IMG/VR virus record: IMGVR_UViG_3300017917_001914
Coordinates: 35,207 to 99,206 of that record
Reading direction: 5' to 3' (one strand)
DNA: 64,000 nucleotides
Origin: a virus
Shown here: one piece after another, positions 46,001-54,793 of the stretch
Layout: every line of letters starts with the position of its first letter
How positions within the stretch are numbered: the first letter of the stretch is position 1
The notes under the pieces: model-generated
What the model was told of the DNA's origin: nothing
The model's input: the letters and a program-made list of their open reading frames with translations, nothing else
Databases searched by the model: none
Made by a program: the position numbers and the translations under genes

Positions 46001-46018
46001 GAAATTTTATGTAATTAA
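43001..46018 (+). CDS. Large baseplate wedge-like protein, 1005 aa
   Basis: It begins MALQKFTCPPQGPSGASSFS. The middle (about residues 445-490) has NSAYLFKSKGTRKSIETLMA and LIGAPEALIEFNEYIYLAD; the 'KsKGT..sietl...iGa' pattern resembles tail protein I and wedge components that attach fibres to the baseplate. The C-terminal part has a Cys-rich region (CQLIPVPCNPCSMISNIFTY). Both ends show TAATG overlaps with neighbours. It directly precedes the SprB-repeat fibre, consistent with a fibre-attachment role, which is inferred. Confidence 0.7.
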   Translation: MALQKFTCPPQGPSGASSFSDDLVGFQLVTGGGLTQGNFEFATSFNEKTNRTFSTGTFSDPISLEGLGLDSTIQSRTIFENNFKVYPNFDLSQITNFTQYGSLVKRLSTSVETIISKFPAALEATTMGENYVKGETATNITYNEVDNITSFDLDVSRLRNPFAIDFTVNSTRNIQLKEIEVSPLRDMTVEYANYSLYYNGNGYNVTAIIPTTSLTSGTLNISVSGHPFPFQTVTFDDLVIRPNDYEVNRIFNEDLDEVENFLLNRNITPKYTANFNVPREAEDGSYFTSQEFVTFPLNGSWNLDIVTNAFTNYLVQLNDIGASMDEYKTNIIARFLTTGAFQEFDTIGQKMEKVLQIYGRSFDETNKFISALAFMNSVHYNPGDDIPSQLLKNLSQTLGWQTNMSPVSTDDFLSSVFGQRNTDRSQYPGISDATTPDELNYQYYRNLILNSAYLFKSKGTRKSIETLMALIGAPEALIEFNEYIYLADQRINVNQFNTQFAQISGGTYTQELPTLEAGNTYRFRNVEYTGFTTTSVIQDVNITKDEYPMDAFGFPKAPANTEDFFFEKGSGWFEQTPKHRAPEEVSFTNSVFTGANPNYQTVLTPYSYGQEYFDRFRQFPFMNLGYNLTQTIDNNKSWVDTEVGVRSNLDGGYNALYYTTNDALVLNAKNTDLFLNPAQGLSYDVWTMSREYNFPIPNEGLNYVQPTYCDPNPVSNYPMRGGVDWTEINPQPKRKTFFEFAQTFWKNMINVRNRQFSTDGKTMGYPTLQSIYWKYLDAQKLAGVPDGSFNYTNMIEYVDGMGDYWVRLVEQMIPASTIWNTGVKYENSIFHRQKFVWRRQEGCQLIPVPCNPCSMISNIFTYDCYVQSTQCSIYPWQTNPQLQSFSAVLGYLLNNYLTSQGYELNDCLLNTLKSTWYVVLSLDDVEIVQYQFFTGIGYLNTGLSSPTTEQWNEALIPALNGLDLYGFEYILNDTDVVIYSSICSVNDVGINFKLNVGINFEILCN

Positions 46019-48972
46019 TGGCTTGTAGTTTATCTTATATATTAACTAGTTTATCGGGAGATTGTACTAATTCTAATTTAGGAGGATTTAGTATTGATAT
46101 AACAGGAACTGCTCCTGATTATAGTATTCAGTGGGTTAATCCCGCTTTAGGGACTATTGTTTTAGGGGCCGGAGTTACCGGATATACCGCAACTACATTA
46201 TCTGCGGGGACATATTCGTTTAATATTCTTGATTCTTGTTCACCAACAAATACCTCGTTACCGGTAAATATTTATATTTCTAGTGGTACTTGTGCGAGTA
46301 TTACAGGAATTGCAAATACGACGTGTAATGTCGGCAATGGTTCTATAACAGGACAAACATCTAATTTATATGGTATAGGTACGTTTAGTTTATATGAAAC
46401 TACCGAAGGTTTTATTAGTTCAGGGGTATCATTTACTAATACATATTCTTTTACAGATTTATCACCAGGTATTTACTACATTATTGCTGATGATGGTGGT
46501 GGATGTAGTGGACAAAGTGAAACTACAATAATACAACCATCAACTAATATTAATTGGGGTTTTTATACTGTAATGGATTCCGGTTGTGCAAATGTAGATT
46601 CCGGTAAAATATACATAACAGGATTAACAGGGACACCACCATTTACTTATTTATGGTCTAATGGTGAAACAACAGATTTTATTACAGGATTAACCGCTGG
46701 CAGTTATTCGGTACTTGTTACGGATAGTTTGGGATGTACATTATCTAAATCTGCGACAATAACTGAAGTTGACCCATTAGGATTTGGTTCATTTACTGTT
46801 GTCCCACCATCATGTTTTAGTAATAATGGTGAGGTAACCCTTACAATTACAGGTGGTACAGGCCCATATTATTATTCAGCTTCAACTGGGGTGATTAATG
46901 TTTCTTTTAGTTCTTCACAAACATTTTACAATATTGGTGGAGGCCCTTTTTCAGTTCAAGTTACAGACGCTGCTTTATGTAAAATAACACCAACTACTAC
47001 AATAATACCTCCAAATGGTTTTAACATAGTTAGTGTTAATACAACTAATTCAAATTGTGGTGGTAGTGATGGTAAAATAACTATTAATATATCTGACGGT
47101 GCAGTACCATTTACTTACACATTAACTAATTCATTGGGGGATAGTTATGTTCAAACTAATAATTTTAGAAATTGGGTATTTACTAATTTAGAATCGGGAA
47201 CTTATACCCTAACAATTTCTGATAATGGTGGTTGTACTTTTACTAATACATACACTATAAATAATTCGCCTTTATTTGTATTTACGGCTGACACAACCGG
47301 AACAACGTGTAATTTAAACAATGGTTATGTTGAAATAACAGTATCAGGTGGTACTCCACCATATACTTATAATATTGGTAGTGAATCTATTACCACACCA
47401 TTAAGTGCTTATACTTTTGATAATTTATTTTCAGGTGTTTATTCTTTGGAGATAACAGAATCAACCCCAAGGGTGATTTGTAGACAAACATCAAGTTTTA
47501 TTATTGACCCGTCAAATGATGTTGATTTTATGTTATCAGGAACTGATGCCAATAATGGTAATGATGGTACGGTTTCTGCTTATATAACAAACGGGGTGCC
47601 TCCATTTACATTATTATGGAGTGATAACGTAAATGGTCAAACAGGTTATTATTTAAACAATTTAAGTGCTGGAACATATAGTTTACAAGTTACAGATAGT
47701 GATGGGTGTGTTAAAACTAGAGAGGTGACTATAGATGGTTTTGATTCGATATCATCGTATCAAACATTTAATATTTGTGATAGTGAATTTGAAAACATTG
47801 GTGAATTAGTTAAAAAAGGGCCGAAAGAAATGTTAAATGAAGGTTTTTATGATTTAACATCAGAGTTTACTAATTGTATACTTAATCAAGCAATTTTTAA
47901 TATTGTAGTTCAAATTGGAAATGTTACTAATATTTCTCAATTATATATTAGTACGGCTTTAAATGATTACCCAACAGATAATGAATATTTTGATGCTTTA
48001 GTTGCTTTGATTGAAACTTTTGACCAAGTTGCTCAAGTTAATATTGACCCATTAAATAACGGTATTCAAATCATTGCGAAATGTGAAGAACAATATTTGG
48101 TTGCTACCGACGTTAGTGTTAATATGTTTATTGAATATAACATATCGTGTCAATATTGTTCATTACCACCAACAGCGACACCAACCTCGACACCAACAGC
48201 AACACCAACACCGACTTTTGGGCCAACAGCAACTGCTACACCTACACCAACAACTACACCAACAACCACACCAACACCAACAACGACGCCAACTGCAACA
48301 CCAACACCTACTCCAACCCCAACATTACAACAACAATGGTATTTATATAAATCATGTTTATTAGTTAATGAAGAATACCAATATATTTTACAACCTGTTT
48401 TAGCATTAAATAGTTTAATTATTGGTGATGTATTTTTAGATAGTACAGGTGGAAAACCAATTTGTTGGTCATTAGAATCTGTATATAATGGTCAACCTTC
48501 ATTACCATTCTTAAACCCTACAATTTATAACACAAATTATTTTGAAGCGGTTACCAATACAAATTATGGTAGTGTTGATGAAAGAGGTTGTGAATTATGT
48601 GAGATAAGTAAAGATGAGATTGTAGAATCAACAAATAATTTCCTTGTTACTATTATCAAAGAGGAAACGCAAATTTTAGAAATTAATCCACCATTCTATT
48701 CATACAGTAGTAGTTATAGTTTCCCAATAACAGCGTTTGATTCTTTCCAAGGTACTCATGGAGGATTAACTAATCAAATTATTGAAATTACTGTTAGAGC
48801 TTTAGTACCTAATACATCGCAATGTATTTCTTTAATTGTTAATGGTAGTGTATACTTGACACAAACATTACAAGTAACTAATACGGGTCTTTATCTTGTT
48901 CAGTTTTATAATGTAAATGTTTTATCAACCGATACATTACAAATTCAAATATTCCCTGGAGCATGTAATTAA
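46018..48972 (+). CDS. Tail fibre/adhesin with seven SprB-like repeats and Thr-Pro linker
   Basis: 984 residues. Roughly residues 8-580 hold seven beta-sandwich repeats of the SprB type. Each has a pattern like C...dG.i...i.GGtpPytY.Ws.g.....nL.aGtYsv.vtDs.GC; for example NSNCGGSDGKITINISDGAV, GTPPFTYLWSNGE and AGSYSVLVTDSLGC. SprB is the gliding adhesin of Flavobacterium. A globular domain (about 590-715) follows, then a Thr-Pro linker (about 718-771, TPTATPTPTFGPTATATPTP) and a C-terminal head domain. The role is probably host recognition, with the linker as a flexible stalk. Strong terminator follows. Repeat identity is visible; the receptor is unknown. Confidence 0.85.
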   Translation: MACSLSYILTSLSGDCTNSNLGGFSIDITGTAPDYSIQWVNPALGTIVLGAGVTGYTATTLSAGTYSFNILDSCSPTNTSLPVNIYISSGTCASITGIANTTCNVGNGSITGQTSNLYGIGTFSLYETTEGFISSGVSFTNTYSFTDLSPGIYYIIADDGGGCSGQSETTIIQPSTNINWGFYTVMDSGCANVDSGKIYITGLTGTPPFTYLWSNGETTDFITGLTAGSYSVLVTDSLGCTLSKSATITEVDPLGFGSFTVVPPSCFSNNGEVTLTITGGTGPYYYSASTGVINVSFSSSQTFYNIGGGPFSVQVTDAALCKITPTTTIIPPNGFNIVSVNTTNSNCGGSDGKITINISDGAVPFTYTLTNSLGDSYVQTNNFRNWVFTNLESGTYTLTISDNGGCTFTNTYTINNSPLFVFTADTTGTTCNLNNGYVEITVSGGTPPYTYNIGSESITTPLSAYTFDNLFSGVYSLEITESTPRVICRQTSSFIIDPSNDVDFMLSGTDANNGNDGTVSAYITNGVPPFTLLWSDNVNGQTGYYLNNLSAGTYSLQVTDSDGCVKTREVTIDGFDSISSYQTFNICDSEFENIGELVKKGPKEMLNEGFYDLTSEFTNCILNQAIFNIVVQIGNVTNISQLYISTALNDYPTDNEYFDALVALIETFDQVAQVNIDPLNNGIQIIAKCEEQYLVATDVSVNMFIEYNISCQYCSLPPTATPTSTPTATPTPTFGPTATATPTPTTTPTTTPTPTTTPTATPTPTPTPTLQQQWYLYKSCLLVNEEYQYILQPVLALNSLIIGDVFLDSTGGKPICWSLESVYNGQPSLPFLNPTIYNTNYFEAVTNTNYGSVDERGCELCEISKDEIVESTNNFLVTIIKEETQILEINPPFYSYSSSYSFPITAFDSFQGTHGGLTNQIIEITVRALVPNTSQCISLIVNGSVYLTQTLQVTNTGLYLVQFYNVNVLSTDTLQIQIFPGACN
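48165..48330. repeat. Thr-Pro codon tandem repeat (ACA/CCA)
   Basis: Imperfect tandem ACA-CCA type units encode the Thr-Pro linker of the SprB-repeat fibre. Near-identical DNA occurs inverted at 51363-51540 and 60480-61085, giving possible recombination sites across the fibre cassette. Confidence 0.85.
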
Positions 48973-48974
48973 TA

Positions 48975-49008
48975 TAAAAAAACCCCTCCGTTAAGAGGGG
49001 TTATTTTT
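48975..49008. terminator. Bidirectional terminator between convergent units
   Basis: AACCCCTC (48981-48988), loop CGTTAA, GAGGGGTT (48995-49002). It is flanked by an A-run on the left and a T-run on the right, so it works for both strands. Confidence 0.95.
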
Positions 49009-49608
49009 TTACCATATTTTTTCTTGTTTCATATGACCGATAACACAACAATAAGCGTCTGTTTGGTCAAAGTTTTCTTTTTTTAGGGTATTGTTTCTTG
49101 TATATTGCCAAGTTATTTGAGGTTCTCTTTTGGCGACTAAATCCCATATAATCATTTTCTTATCAACATTTTTATCTAAACCCCCAAATAAAACAAATTT
49201 ACCTTTGTCGTTTGCTTGAACTAATTCCGGGAATGCAAATTTTCTTGAATTGTATGTTGAAATAAATTCAGGTACAACACCTAAAGTATCATATATTTGT
49301 TTTGTGATAAGAGTGTTAAAACGTAACAAAGTTTGAATAGTGTAAACATTATTAGAATTTAATAATGGTTCTTCTATTACTACTTTAGTTATACCTAAAT
49401 CCTTATAATCTAAAAGTTTAGTTTTAAAAATTTCACTTTTAAGTAATAATTCTTTTATCTTATTTTCTTCTTTTGGTTTTGGTACAGGTGATATGTGAGT
49501 TAATTCAAGTAATTCTTGACTTTGTATATCAAATAGTGCCCAACCAATTGTTTTGGTACTAACATCTAATCCCAAAACTTTAGGACTTTCTTTAAGAGTT
49601 TTTTTCAT
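49009..49608 (-). CDS. RuvC-like RNase H-fold nuclease (Holliday junction resolvase type)
   Basis: 199 residues with the RuvC-type catalytic set: D15 in VLGLDVSTKTIGWALF, E79/E80 in KVVIEEPLLNS, and D181/D184 in FDQTDAYCCVIGH. Such enzymes cut four-way DNA junctions. In large phages they debranch replicated DNA before packaging, replacing T4 endonuclease VII. It is the last gene of the minus-strand cassette, ending at the bidirectional terminator, and is an enzyme among structural genes. It starts 6 bases after the preceding fibre gene. Confidence 0.85.
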   Translation of the reverse strand: MKKTLKESPKVLGLDVSTKTIGWALFDIQSQELLELTHISPVPKPKEENKIKELLLKSEIFKTKLLDYKDLGITKVVIEEPLLNSNNVYTIQTLLRFNTLITKQIYDTLGVVPEFISTYNSRKFAFPELVQANDKGKFVLFGGLDKNVDKKMIIWDLVAKREPQITWQYTRNNTLKKENFDQTDAYCCVIGHMKQEKIW

Positions 49609-49614
49609 ATTTTA

Positions 49615-52101
49615 TTAGAAATCAAATTTAACCAAAAACTGTTGAATCCCTTGTCTTAACACAGGAGATTGTAGCTTTGATATAATCATAAGATTCTTAT
49701 CAGAATCGTAAAGACCAATTTCAGTAATATATGAACTTGTTCCTTTAGTCCACGTTGGATTTGAGGTTGATTGAAACTCTGCTTGACCAAGATTTATTTT
49801 ATATTTCATCTCATATATTGTTGCTTCAATATCAGTTTCTAATGAACCATAGAAATAATATTCATCACCAAAATTCAATGAAGGTGTTGTTGTGTTATTT
49901 AAAACTAATGGGATAAAATCATTTAAATTATAATCGTCAGCTGCGGCATAATTCTCTTCAGTGATTGTAAACGTTGTTCCTGTTAAACTATCTACTGTTA
50001 GATAACCATTAATTGTTGTTGCACTTATTTGAGGTGTAAAATCAATGATTTTCCATTCATCTGGGTCAGGTCTACCATTACCAATAACTTTTTGACAAAT
50101 AACTTGGAAAGTATCAGCATAAAACCCTGTTATTAAATCACAAGAAGGACATAGAGTCGTTGTTGTGGTTGTTGTGGTAGTGGTTGTTGGAATTAATGTT
50201 GGTTGATTTAAACATGGGAACTCAGCACCAAATCTAATTGAAACGTTTTGTTCTGTTAAACCTCCACAAGAAATATTTGGCCCTTGAATTTTGGTATAAT
50301 AATTACAATGTAATGAATTTGTGAATATATCACTATTACTAAATCTGTAAGTTACATACATATATTCAGTATCCGCAGTTAAAATACCATTAACTGTTGG
50401 TTGATTATTTTCTATAACACAAGTGTTTGGTGTTGTTAATCCGATTTTAGGTGCAGGTAATGTCCAATTACGATTTGATTTATAAGACATTGCAGCAATG
50501 ATTTCTTCATCATCAATTATAATGATTTGTGAATCAGGGAATACTTTACCAATTCTATTTGGATATCCATTATCATTTGGGTTATTATCCCAAAGTTGGT
50601 AATATCTAATACCCGGAGTATTCATATCCGGATTTTTAGTTGATTCTATATAGTATTCTCTGAATATTAAACTTTGTCCGTCATTTGATACTAAATCTTC
50701 AAATCCTGGTGGGTCAACCCAAAAAGTTTGACCTTTACAACACTCAGGGTTTTTATGCCACATAAGCCATGGTAAATGTAATTTGAAGTTACGAGCTTCA
50801 CCTGTTGTATCTGTAGGATTATTAGGGTCATAAGGTTCAAAGGCAAATTTCTCACCATAGAAGAAATCAATTGATTGGTTAGTATAGTGAATAATAGCAA
50901 TAGCTTTTTGTTCACTAGGTTGAACAACTACAGTTTCATCAAATGAATTGTAATAGTAAACAATACCCGTATCTGTTTGTCCACTATCAGACATATATCC
51001 GAAATATTCTTTACTACCTAAATAAGATGCTGAACCAAAATATTGATAACCTTTATAAGTAGATTCATATAATCCTGCAGGATTTTCCGACCAAGGAATA
51101 TTCATATTCCAAATTTTAACATCAGATTCGTCCGTACTACATAATGACTCAAAATTAATAACATTTTGATTCCAATGAGAACTTGGTGTAACACTATCGT
51201 ATATTGTTGTCATATTTGGTGGGTATACTAATACTCTAGCATAACATCCACTTGAAAAGTTTGAAAAATCAGGTGTAGGTCTATCTAACGTATAATTACC
51301 GTTACAAATATCTATAATTTTATATGTTAATATTGAATAACAACTACTCATAGACATCTCACAATTAGGAGGTGTTGGAGTTGGTAAAGGGGTTGATGAA
51401 CAAGTTATTGTTGGAGTTGGGGTTGGAGTAGGTGTTTGACATATAGTTGATGTATGTGTTGGTGTAGGTGTTGACATAGGTGTTGATGTAGATGTCAACC
51501 CTGGCGTTGATGTAGGTGTTGGTGTTGGGCCTGGTTCACAATAACAATTGTTTTTACCTTGTCCGTCATAATATATTGTTACAAAATCACCTATAGATGG
51601 TAATCTTACAATATTTGAATTACATCCTGAATATATTAATTGAATAACACTACCACCTGTCAATGTAGACATATCTACAAGGTAGTTAGAATTTATAGTG
51701 TATTGGCTATTAGTTAACGCACTCCAAGTTATAGTTGTTGCAGTTGTATCACCGGTGAAAAATCCTCTCATTGCTGCTCTATTATAAACTGCTTGAGGAA
51801 CTGATGCCATATATGGAATTCCATAAGTATTACCGGTTATTCCATCAACATAGTATGGGTATTTAACATTTTGTTTATTAGATTCAGGAGCTCCTGTTGA
51901 ATTTTGAGCGTTAAACGCTGGTTCAAGAATGTTTGTTGAGGTTTGATTATAAGGTGTCCCGGTTAATGTGTTATAAGACACTTCACTATCACCTACTTGA
52001 AAATAAGAAATGTTAAAACTACCTTGTGATAGTTTTTGTCTTGCGGTATCGGTTAATCTTGTGCTAAGTAAACCTTGTGTATTTTTTAATATGTATCCCA
52101 T
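49615..52101 (-). CDS. Tail fibre/structural protein with Thr-Pro linker, 828 aa
   Basis: It begins MGYILKNTQGLLSTRLTDTA and continues ARQKLSQGSFNISYFQVGDS, a common opening of baseplate-attached fibre proteins in related phages. Residues about 187-247 are a Thr/Pro/Ser linker (PTPTPTSTPGLTSTSTPMST) and about 634-649 a Thr-only run with LCPSC. Between and after are beta-rich, aromatic-rich globular parts. The C-terminus ends QSPVLRQGIQQFLVKFDF. Probably a fibre whose N-terminus docks to the tail and whose distal part faces the host. A TATTTATAT box stands 3 bases before its start. Confidence 0.75.
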   Translation of the reverse strand: MGYILKNTQGLLSTRLTDTARQKLSQGSFNISYFQVGDSEVSYNTLTGTPYNQTSTNILEPAFNAQNSTGAPESNKQNVKYPYYVDGITGNTYGIPYMASVPQAVYNRAAMRGFFTGDTTATTITWSALTNSQYTINSNYLVDMSTLTGGSVIQLIYSGCNSNIVRLPSIGDFVTIYYDGQGKNNCYCEPGPTPTPTSTPGLTSTSTPMSTPTPTHTSTICQTPTPTPTPTITCSSTPLPTPTPPNCEMSMSSCYSILTYKIIDICNGNYTLDRPTPDFSNFSSGCYARVLVYPPNMTTIYDSVTPSSHWNQNVINFESLCSTDESDVKIWNMNIPWSENPAGLYESTYKGYQYFGSASYLGSKEYFGYMSDSGQTDTGIVYYYNSFDETVVVQPSEQKAIAIIHYTNQSIDFFYGEKFAFEPYDPNNPTDTTGEARNFKLHLPWLMWHKNPECCKGQTFWVDPPGFEDLVSNDGQSLIFREYYIESTKNPDMNTPGIRYYQLWDNNPNDNGYPNRIGKVFPDSQIIIIDDEEIIAAMSYKSNRNWTLPAPKIGLTTPNTCVIENNQPTVNGILTADTEYMYVTYRFSNSDIFTNSLHCNYYTKIQGPNISCGGLTEQNVSIRFGAEFPCLNQPTLIPTTTTTTTTTTTLCPSCDLITGFYADTFQVICQKVIGNGRPDPDEWKIIDFTPQISATTINGYLTVDSLTGTTFTITEENYAAADDYNLNDFIPLVLNNTTTPSLNFGDEYYFYGSLETDIEATIYEMKYKINLGQAEFQSTSNPTWTKGTSSYITEIGLYDSDKNLMIISKLQSPVLRQGIQQFLVKFDF
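51363..51540. repeat. Thr-Pro codon tandem repeat in 828-aa fibre gene
   Basis: TGTTGGTGT-type units on the top strand (ACACCAACA on the coding strand) encode the linker. Same unit family as at 48165-48330 and 60480-61085. Confidence 0.8.
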
Positions 52102-52104
52102 GTG

Positions 52105-52113
52105 ATATAAATA
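52105..52113 (-). promoter_or_regulatory. TATTTATAT box (minus strand)
   Basis: ATATAAATA on the top strand, i.e. TATTTATAT on the coding strand, ending 3 bases before the ATG at 52101. If it is a promoter -10 box, the message would be nearly leaderless. Confidence 0.4.
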
Positions 52114-52131
52114 TTCTTATTTTTTTTATTT

Positions 52132-53151
52132 TTAACTAACACTTATTATTTCTACACGACAACACCCACAACCGGATATCGTTGCATTACCAATACTAAA
52201 TGAATCTTGACTTGATGTATAAGTACAAGGTGTTAATGGTTCGTTTTGTGTAATTGTTGTTGTTGTGTTTAGTACTATTGAATCTGAATTTGAAAATGTT
52301 AATGTCTCCCAACTTTCAGTATAAAAATCAATATAATTTGTTAAATTTTGACACCCTTGAATTGGGTTATAATTTGTGTTTGATGTTGTAGACCCTGTAG
52401 TTGTAACAGTTATTGGTGTATTATTTTTAGTTAATATTGTATTAGTAGTCAAAGTGGCTGTTGAGGCACTTGGTGAATAATTAAATTGATTATTATGATA
52501 AATATTAAAACTAATAGTTGTTCCACTTGGTAATTCAGGTGTAACACTAACGGTTGTTGTATATTGATTAGTTAATGTCGTATTATTATTTACCGGATTT
52601 GTTGATGTTGTAATTAATTTTACACTATATAATGTTGGTGGTGCCGGTTCATTTAATGTTACATTATTACTATTGGTATTACCACTTAAATCAATTACTT
52701 TAATACTATATATACCCGAACATAAATTATTAAAAATTGGTGAATTAGAATAAGTTACACCATTATCTATTGAGTATTGGTACGGAGGGTAACCACCTGA
52801 AGCTGTAATCATCAAATTACCATCACACGTACATATTGGTTGATTAACACTATAAGTTAACGAGTTAACACCTAATGGATTACAAACACCTTCATTTGCT
52901 ACTACAGTTCCGTTAGCTCCTAATATGTACCAAGAGTTAAGAGGAGGATAAGATGCTGATGAATAAACTGAATAAGATAAATTACCTCCATTCAATTTCC
53001 ATCTACTTAATGAAATGTCCCAATTAATTGAATAGGCATAATCATCGGAAATCCATTGATTATATCCATTACCATCTAACCCATTTGGATTAAAATGAAT
53101 TTGTAAGTTATTAATACTAATATTTAAACAAAAATTATATTCAATTTCCAT
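52132..53151 (-). CDS. Adhesin-like protein with one SprB-type repeat
   Basis: I chose ATG 53151 (MEIEYNFCLNISINNLQIHF), which lies 2 bases after the upstream stop; a start at 53205 would overlap that gene by 52 bases. The first 110 residues are a compact Trp/Tyr-rich domain. Then comes an SprB-like unit with CTCDGNLMITASGGYPPYQY and NLCSGIYSIKVIDLSG. The last part is Thr-rich and beta-type (TTTVSVTPELPSGTTISFN) and closes with Cys-rich SGCGCCRVEI. Probably a peripheral tail or decoration protein contributing to host binding. Family assignment beyond the repeat is not possible. Confidence 0.7.
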   Translation of the reverse strand: MEIEYNFCLNISINNLQIHFNPNGLDGNGYNQWISDDYAYSINWDISLSRWKLNGGNLSYSVYSSASYPPLNSWYILGANGTVVANEGVCNPLGVNSLTYSVNQPICTCDGNLMITASGGYPPYQYSIDNGVTYSNSPIFNNLCSGIYSIKVIDLSGNTNSNNVTLNEPAPPTLYSVKLITTSTNPVNNNTTLTNQYTTTVSVTPELPSGTTISFNIYHNNQFNYSPSASTATLTTNTILTKNNTPITVTTTGSTTSNTNYNPIQGCQNLTNYIDFYTESWETLTFSNSDSIVLNTTTTITQNEPLTPCTYTSSQDSFSIGNATISGCGCCRVEIISVS

Positions 53152-53153
53152 AG

Positions 53154-53714
53154 TTAAGTTGTTGAGGTTAATTGACATGTTGTTGTAGCGGTAAAATCTC
53201 CCCAATAATCTACAATAGTTACAGGATAAGACCCAACAGATAAATTCATAACCGCAGGGCTAATATTTCCTGAAATACTACCACCCCAAATATATTTGTA
53301 TGGTGGAGTACCACCGGTTATTGAAACCGAAACTCTCCCATCATTTGATGTTGAACTTGAAGGATTAATAGAATCACATTCAATGGTCATTGGAAATATT
53401 GTAATTACATCACATTCATTTGATTGAAGATAAGTAATTGCTGGTTGTGGTGGTGGAGGTGGAAAACAACTATAAGCATTTTCTAAACAATCTTGACAAT
53501 CAGGATGTAACGTTACAGTACCATTTGTTCCGTTATATATTAACGAACCTGATGGTATTGGCCCTTCAATTAAAGTTGCACACCCACTGAATGAAGGAAC
53601 TTCAATTGAGTAAACATTACCATATATGGGTAAAGTTAGTAAAAGGTCATTTACTCCGAAATAATTATCGGATTCATTTAATTTGACGCAACATGTTTGA
53701 AAATAATATATCAT
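53154..53714 (-). CDS. Small adhesin-like protein with C-terminal SprB-type repeat
   Basis: 186 residues. The first half contains YFGVNDLLLTLPIYGNVYSI, whose VNDLLLT motif recurs in the insert of the YadA-like fibre (54967-57870). A Pro run (CFPPPPPQP) links it to an SprB-like unit: SNDGRVSVSITGGTPPYKYI, then NLSVGSYPVTIVDYWG. It probably works together with the following gene, which starts 2 bases after its stop and also carries an SprB-type unit; the two may once have been one protein. A TATTTATAG box precedes it. Confidence 0.65.
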   Translation of the reverse strand: MIYYFQTCCVKLNESDNYFGVNDLLLTLPIYGNVYSIEVPSFSGCATLIEGPIPSGSLIYNGTNGTVTLHPDCQDCLENAYSCFPPPPPQPAITYLQSNECDVITIFPMTIECDSINPSSSTSNDGRVSVSITGGTPPYKYIWGGSISGNISPAVMNLSVGSYPVTIVDYWGDFTATTTCQLTSTT

Positions 53715-53734
53715 TATAATGTTTTTCTGTTATA

Positions 53735-53743
53735 CTATAAATA
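53735..53743 (-). promoter_or_regulatory. TATTTATAG box (minus strand)
   Basis: CTATAAATA on the top strand; ends 20 bases before ATG 53714 and overlaps the stop codon of the upstream glycosyltransferase gene. Confidence 0.4.
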
Positions 53744-54715
53744 ATCCTTTATTTGTTTTTTAACCAAAGATTTCATAACTTCTACATATTTTTTTGTAGA
53801 ACTTTGAGAACTAACATAATCAAAAAAGTTAATATCCTCTTTTAGTTTATCTAATGGATTAATATTAATAAAATCTCCTTTATAAAATTTATCTTGTTTT
53901 TGGTTACCGGTAACTCCTGCCATATGAAGAATTGGTTTATCTTCATATATTTGTATTGAATCTGTTGCCCATGAAAAATCTAATTCAGGTGTTATTCGAG
54001 TTTCAATTCCATGTAACCATAAGTTCCATAATAATGACCACATTTCTGCAGTCCAAAATTGAATTTCACCGGGACTAATTGGGAATCTTTTTTGATAATC
54101 TAACATTTGGTCATATAATGGAACACAATCTGCATAAATTTTTTCCCATAATAACCAATCAGTATTTTTGATTATATATTGTCCACCACCTGAATTCTCT
54201 TGATTACATTCGATACATTCAACAGAAACACCTATAACGTCTGCCATTTCTTGAATTAATTGACCTTTACCGGAAGTTGGGTGTGCATTCTCATAACGTT
54301 CACAACAATCCATAATATATCTGTAACCAATATAACCTATTGTATCAGATAGATATGTTATATCGTCATTAATTAAACTATCAAAATTTGGTAATTTTCT
54401 GAAGATAATATCAGAGTCGTGTAAGAAGAAACATTTACCATATTCAGGAAAATCTTTTAACCATTTTGAAATTAAAAAAGGCTTTACTGTTGGTATATAA
54501 TGTTTTTGAGGTCTGTCGTCAATATAATGATGAACATTAACACCTAAATCTTTAATTTTTAAAGATTCTTCAGTTGGTTTACCATCCTCACTTATAATTC
54601 CAAGTAATATGTGTATTTGATTGGGGGAGATTCCATGTTCAATAAAGTTATGTATATACACCATTATTTGCCAATGGAAATATGGTACATCAGGTTGTGC
54701 TGTAACAAAAATCAT
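53735..54715 (-). CDS. Glycosyltransferase-like protein (GT-A type, DxD)
   Basis: 326 residues beginning MIFVTAQPDVPYFHWQIMVY. The sequence YGKCFFLHDSDIIFRKLPNF places a DSD (D100-D102) at the end of a hydrophobic strand, the metal/nucleotide-sugar site of GT-A enzymes. Downstream SGGGQYIIKNTDWLLWEKIY and GEIQFWTAEMWSLLWNLWLH fit acceptor-side elements. The DSDIIF.KLPNF pattern reminds me of the plant hydroxyproline O-arabinosyltransferase group ('EPDH.f.kplPN'), but that is from memory. It lies among fibre genes rich in Thr-Pro repeats, so modification of virion proteins or host glycans is plausible. Confidence 0.7.
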   Translation of the reverse strand: MIFVTAQPDVPYFHWQIMVYIHNFIEHGISPNQIHILLGIISEDGKPTEESLKIKDLGVNVHHYIDDRPQKHYIPTVKPFLISKWLKDFPEYGKCFFLHDSDIIFRKLPNFDSLINDDITYLSDTIGYIGYRYIMDCCERYENAHPTSGKGQLIQEMADVIGVSVECIECNQENSGGGQYIIKNTDWLLWEKIYADCVPLYDQMLDYQKRFPISPGEIQFWTAEMWSLLWNLWLHGIETRITPELDFSWATDSIQIYEDKPILHMAGVTGNQKQDKFYKGDFININPLDKLKEDINFFDYVSSQSSTKKYVEVMKSLVKKQIKDYL

Positions 54716-54781
54716 AATAATTAAAACGTTTTTAATTAAATATAAATGACAATCAAATGTAATAAATGGTAAAGATGATGA

Positions 54782-54790
54782 TATTTATAT
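54782..54790 (+). promoter_or_regulatory. TATTTATAT box before small + strand gene
   Basis: Recurring box, ending 3 bases before ATG 54794; the same 3-base gap as at 52105-52113. Confidence 0.4.
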
Positions 54791-54793
54791 AAT

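Noticed and set aside
48074-48364. His/Gln-rich and Asn/Thr-rich frames inside the SprB-repeat fibre gene
   Set aside because: They are alternative frames of the ACA-CCA repeat within a convincing 984-residue gene.
53152-53205. Earlier start (53205) for the adhesin gene
   Set aside because: It overlaps the upstream gene by 52 bases; ATG 53151 sits 2 bases after that gene's stop, the spacing typical of this cassette.
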